From Hydrogenophaga sp. (GTDB taxonomy: Bacteria > Pseudomonadota > Gammaproteobacteria > Burkholderiales > Burkholderiaceae_C): a stretch of 6,999 nt of DNA. Below the pieces are notes generated by a model. That model saw only the letters and a list, made by a program, of their open reading frames with translations. It did not search any database and was not told the DNA's origin. The position numbers were made by a program, and so were the translations under genes. The number at the start of each line of letters is the position of its first letter. Within the stretch, counting starts at the first letter, position 1. The stretch lies in contig JAUXXN010000355.1 of assembly GCA_030684755.1 (NCBI GenBank), forward strand, positions 1 to 6,999, written 5' to 3'. Below, one piece after another: positions 6,286-6,999 of the stretch.

Positions 6286-6999
6286 TCACCCCAGCGCTTT
6301 GTAGCGGAAGCGTTTGGGTTTGGCGCCTTCTTCGCCCAGGCGCTTCTTTTTGTCGGCTTCGTATTCCTGGTAATTGCCGTTGAAGAACACCCACTGGCTG
6401 TCGCCTTCGGCTGCCAGGATGTGGGTAGCAATGCGGTCCAAGAACCAGCGGTCATGGCTGATGACCAGCGCGCAACCCGCGAACTCCAGCAGCGCGTCTT
6501 CCAGCGCACGCAGGGTTTCCACGTCCAGGTCGTTCGAGGGTTCGTCCAGCAGTAAGACGTTGCCGCCTTCGGCCAGCGTTTTCGCGAGGTGCAGGCGACC
6601 GCGCTCGCCGCCCGAGAGGCTGCCCACGCGTTTTTGCTGGTCGCCGCCCGAGAAGTTGAAGCGACCGCAATACGCGCGGCTGGGCATCTGGAACTTGCCC
6701 ACGGTGATCATGTCCAGACCGCCCGAAATGTCTTGCCACACGGTCTTGTCGTTTTGCAGATCGTCGCGGCTCTGGTCCACCACAGCCATTCGCACGGTCT
6801 GGCCGATCTTCACTTCGCCGCTGTCGGGCTGCTCTTTGCCACTGATTAGCTTGATCAGCGTGGAATTGCCCGCGCCGTTGGGGCCGATGATGCCGACGAT
6901 GGCACCGGCTGGAATTTGAAAGCTCAGCTTGTCGATCAGCAGGCGGTCGCCAAAGCTCTTGGAAACATTCTTGAACTCAAATACCTCGTTACCCAGACG
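6286..6999 (-). CDS. ettA: Energy-dependent translational throttle protein EttA (ABC-F), C-terminal part
   Basis: The last 237 residues of a roughly 555-residue protein; the gene continues past the right edge, so no start is visible. EttA is an ABC-F ATPase that binds the ribosomal E site and gates the first elongation steps according to the ATP/ADP level. The fragment is the whole second ABC domain. It starts at [23 protein letters not shown]; then come the Walker A loop GPNGAGNST at fragment residues 39-47, [13 protein letters not shown] (signature) at about 129-141, [11 protein letters not shown] (Walker B and D-loop) at about 149-159, and [15 protein letters not shown] (switch histidine) at about 179-193. 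The block [19 protein letters not shown] and the ending [11 protein letters not shown] closely follow E. coli EttA. The Walker A lysine is replaced by asparagine (codon AAT at 6867-6865), while all other motifs are intact. The first ABC domain and the tRNA-contacting linker lie outside the window. The downstream gap holds GC-rich hairpins. Confidence 0.93.
   Translation of the reverse strand, partial: RLGNEVFEFKNVSKSFGDRLLIDKLSFQIPAGAIVGIIGPNGAGNSTLIKLISGKEQPDSGEVKIGQTVRMAVVDQSRDDLQNDKTVWQDISGGLDMITVGKFQMPSRAYCGRFNFSGGDQQKRVGSLSGGERGRLHLAKTLAEGGNVLLLDEPSNDLDVETLRALEDALLEFAGCALVISHDRWFLDRIATHILAAEGDSQWVFFNGNYQEYEADKKKRLGEEGAKPKRFRYKALG

Noticed and set aside
6286..6813. A separate short 175-residue ATPase gene starting at 6813
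   Set aside because: The frame is open to the right edge and the upstream part encodes the Walker A loop and N-terminal strands of the same EttA domain. The ATG at 6813 is an internal methionine.
1..6999. CRISPR arrays, tRNA or rRNA genes, insertion sequences, phage or toxin-antitoxin genes
   Set aside because: I saw no spaced direct repeats, tRNA-like cloverleaf, transposase or recombinase motif or small paired genes anywhere in the window.

Overview
The window looks like the chromosome of a GC-rich betaproteobacterium, most likely Burkholderiales and probably Comamonadaceae. This is inferred from protein families (DUF1631, DUF1415, an EttA of betaproteobacterial type, a membrane-anchored TAXI protein), strong GC bias at third codon positions, and GC-rich intergenic hairpins. 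I could not test it by alignment. Genes fill almost all of the window and no stretch over 300 bases lacks one.

The left part (1-1876, + strand) is the downstream end of an envelope copper-handling cluster. In order it holds the C-terminal end of a multicopper oxidase, a Tat-exported cupredoxin, a Tat-like exported DUF411 (CopG-type) protein with a CxCC copper motif, and a small Sec-exported CusF-like copper chaperone. The gaps are short (25, 29 and 87 bases), which suggests one transcript. Together they would oxidise, bind and pass on copper in the periplasm. Regulators, transporters and the main promoter would lie upstream, outside the window.

A 105-base gap containing a possible stem-loop separates this cluster from a + strand gene (1982-3319). 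That gene encodes a TAXI-family TRAP solute-binding protein anchored in the membrane at both ends, with a cytoplasmic tail and no TRAP permease beside it. It converges with the next block across 64 bases.

The right part (3384-6999) is entirely on the - strand. Read in the direction of transcription it holds the C-terminal half of the ABC-F translation factor EttA (running off the window), a GC-rich hairpin repeat, a complete DUF1415 protein, a gap with weak promoter-like and hairpin signals, and a complete 701-residue DUF1631 protein.

I do not see a clearly new multi-gene system. The points most worth a second look are the asparagine replacing the Walker A lysine in the second ABC domain of EttA, the double-anchored orphan TAXI protein, the hairpin repeat after ettA, and several details of the copper cassette (tryptophan replaced by methionine in the CusF-like site, and recurring HDGH-type histidine clusters at protein termini).
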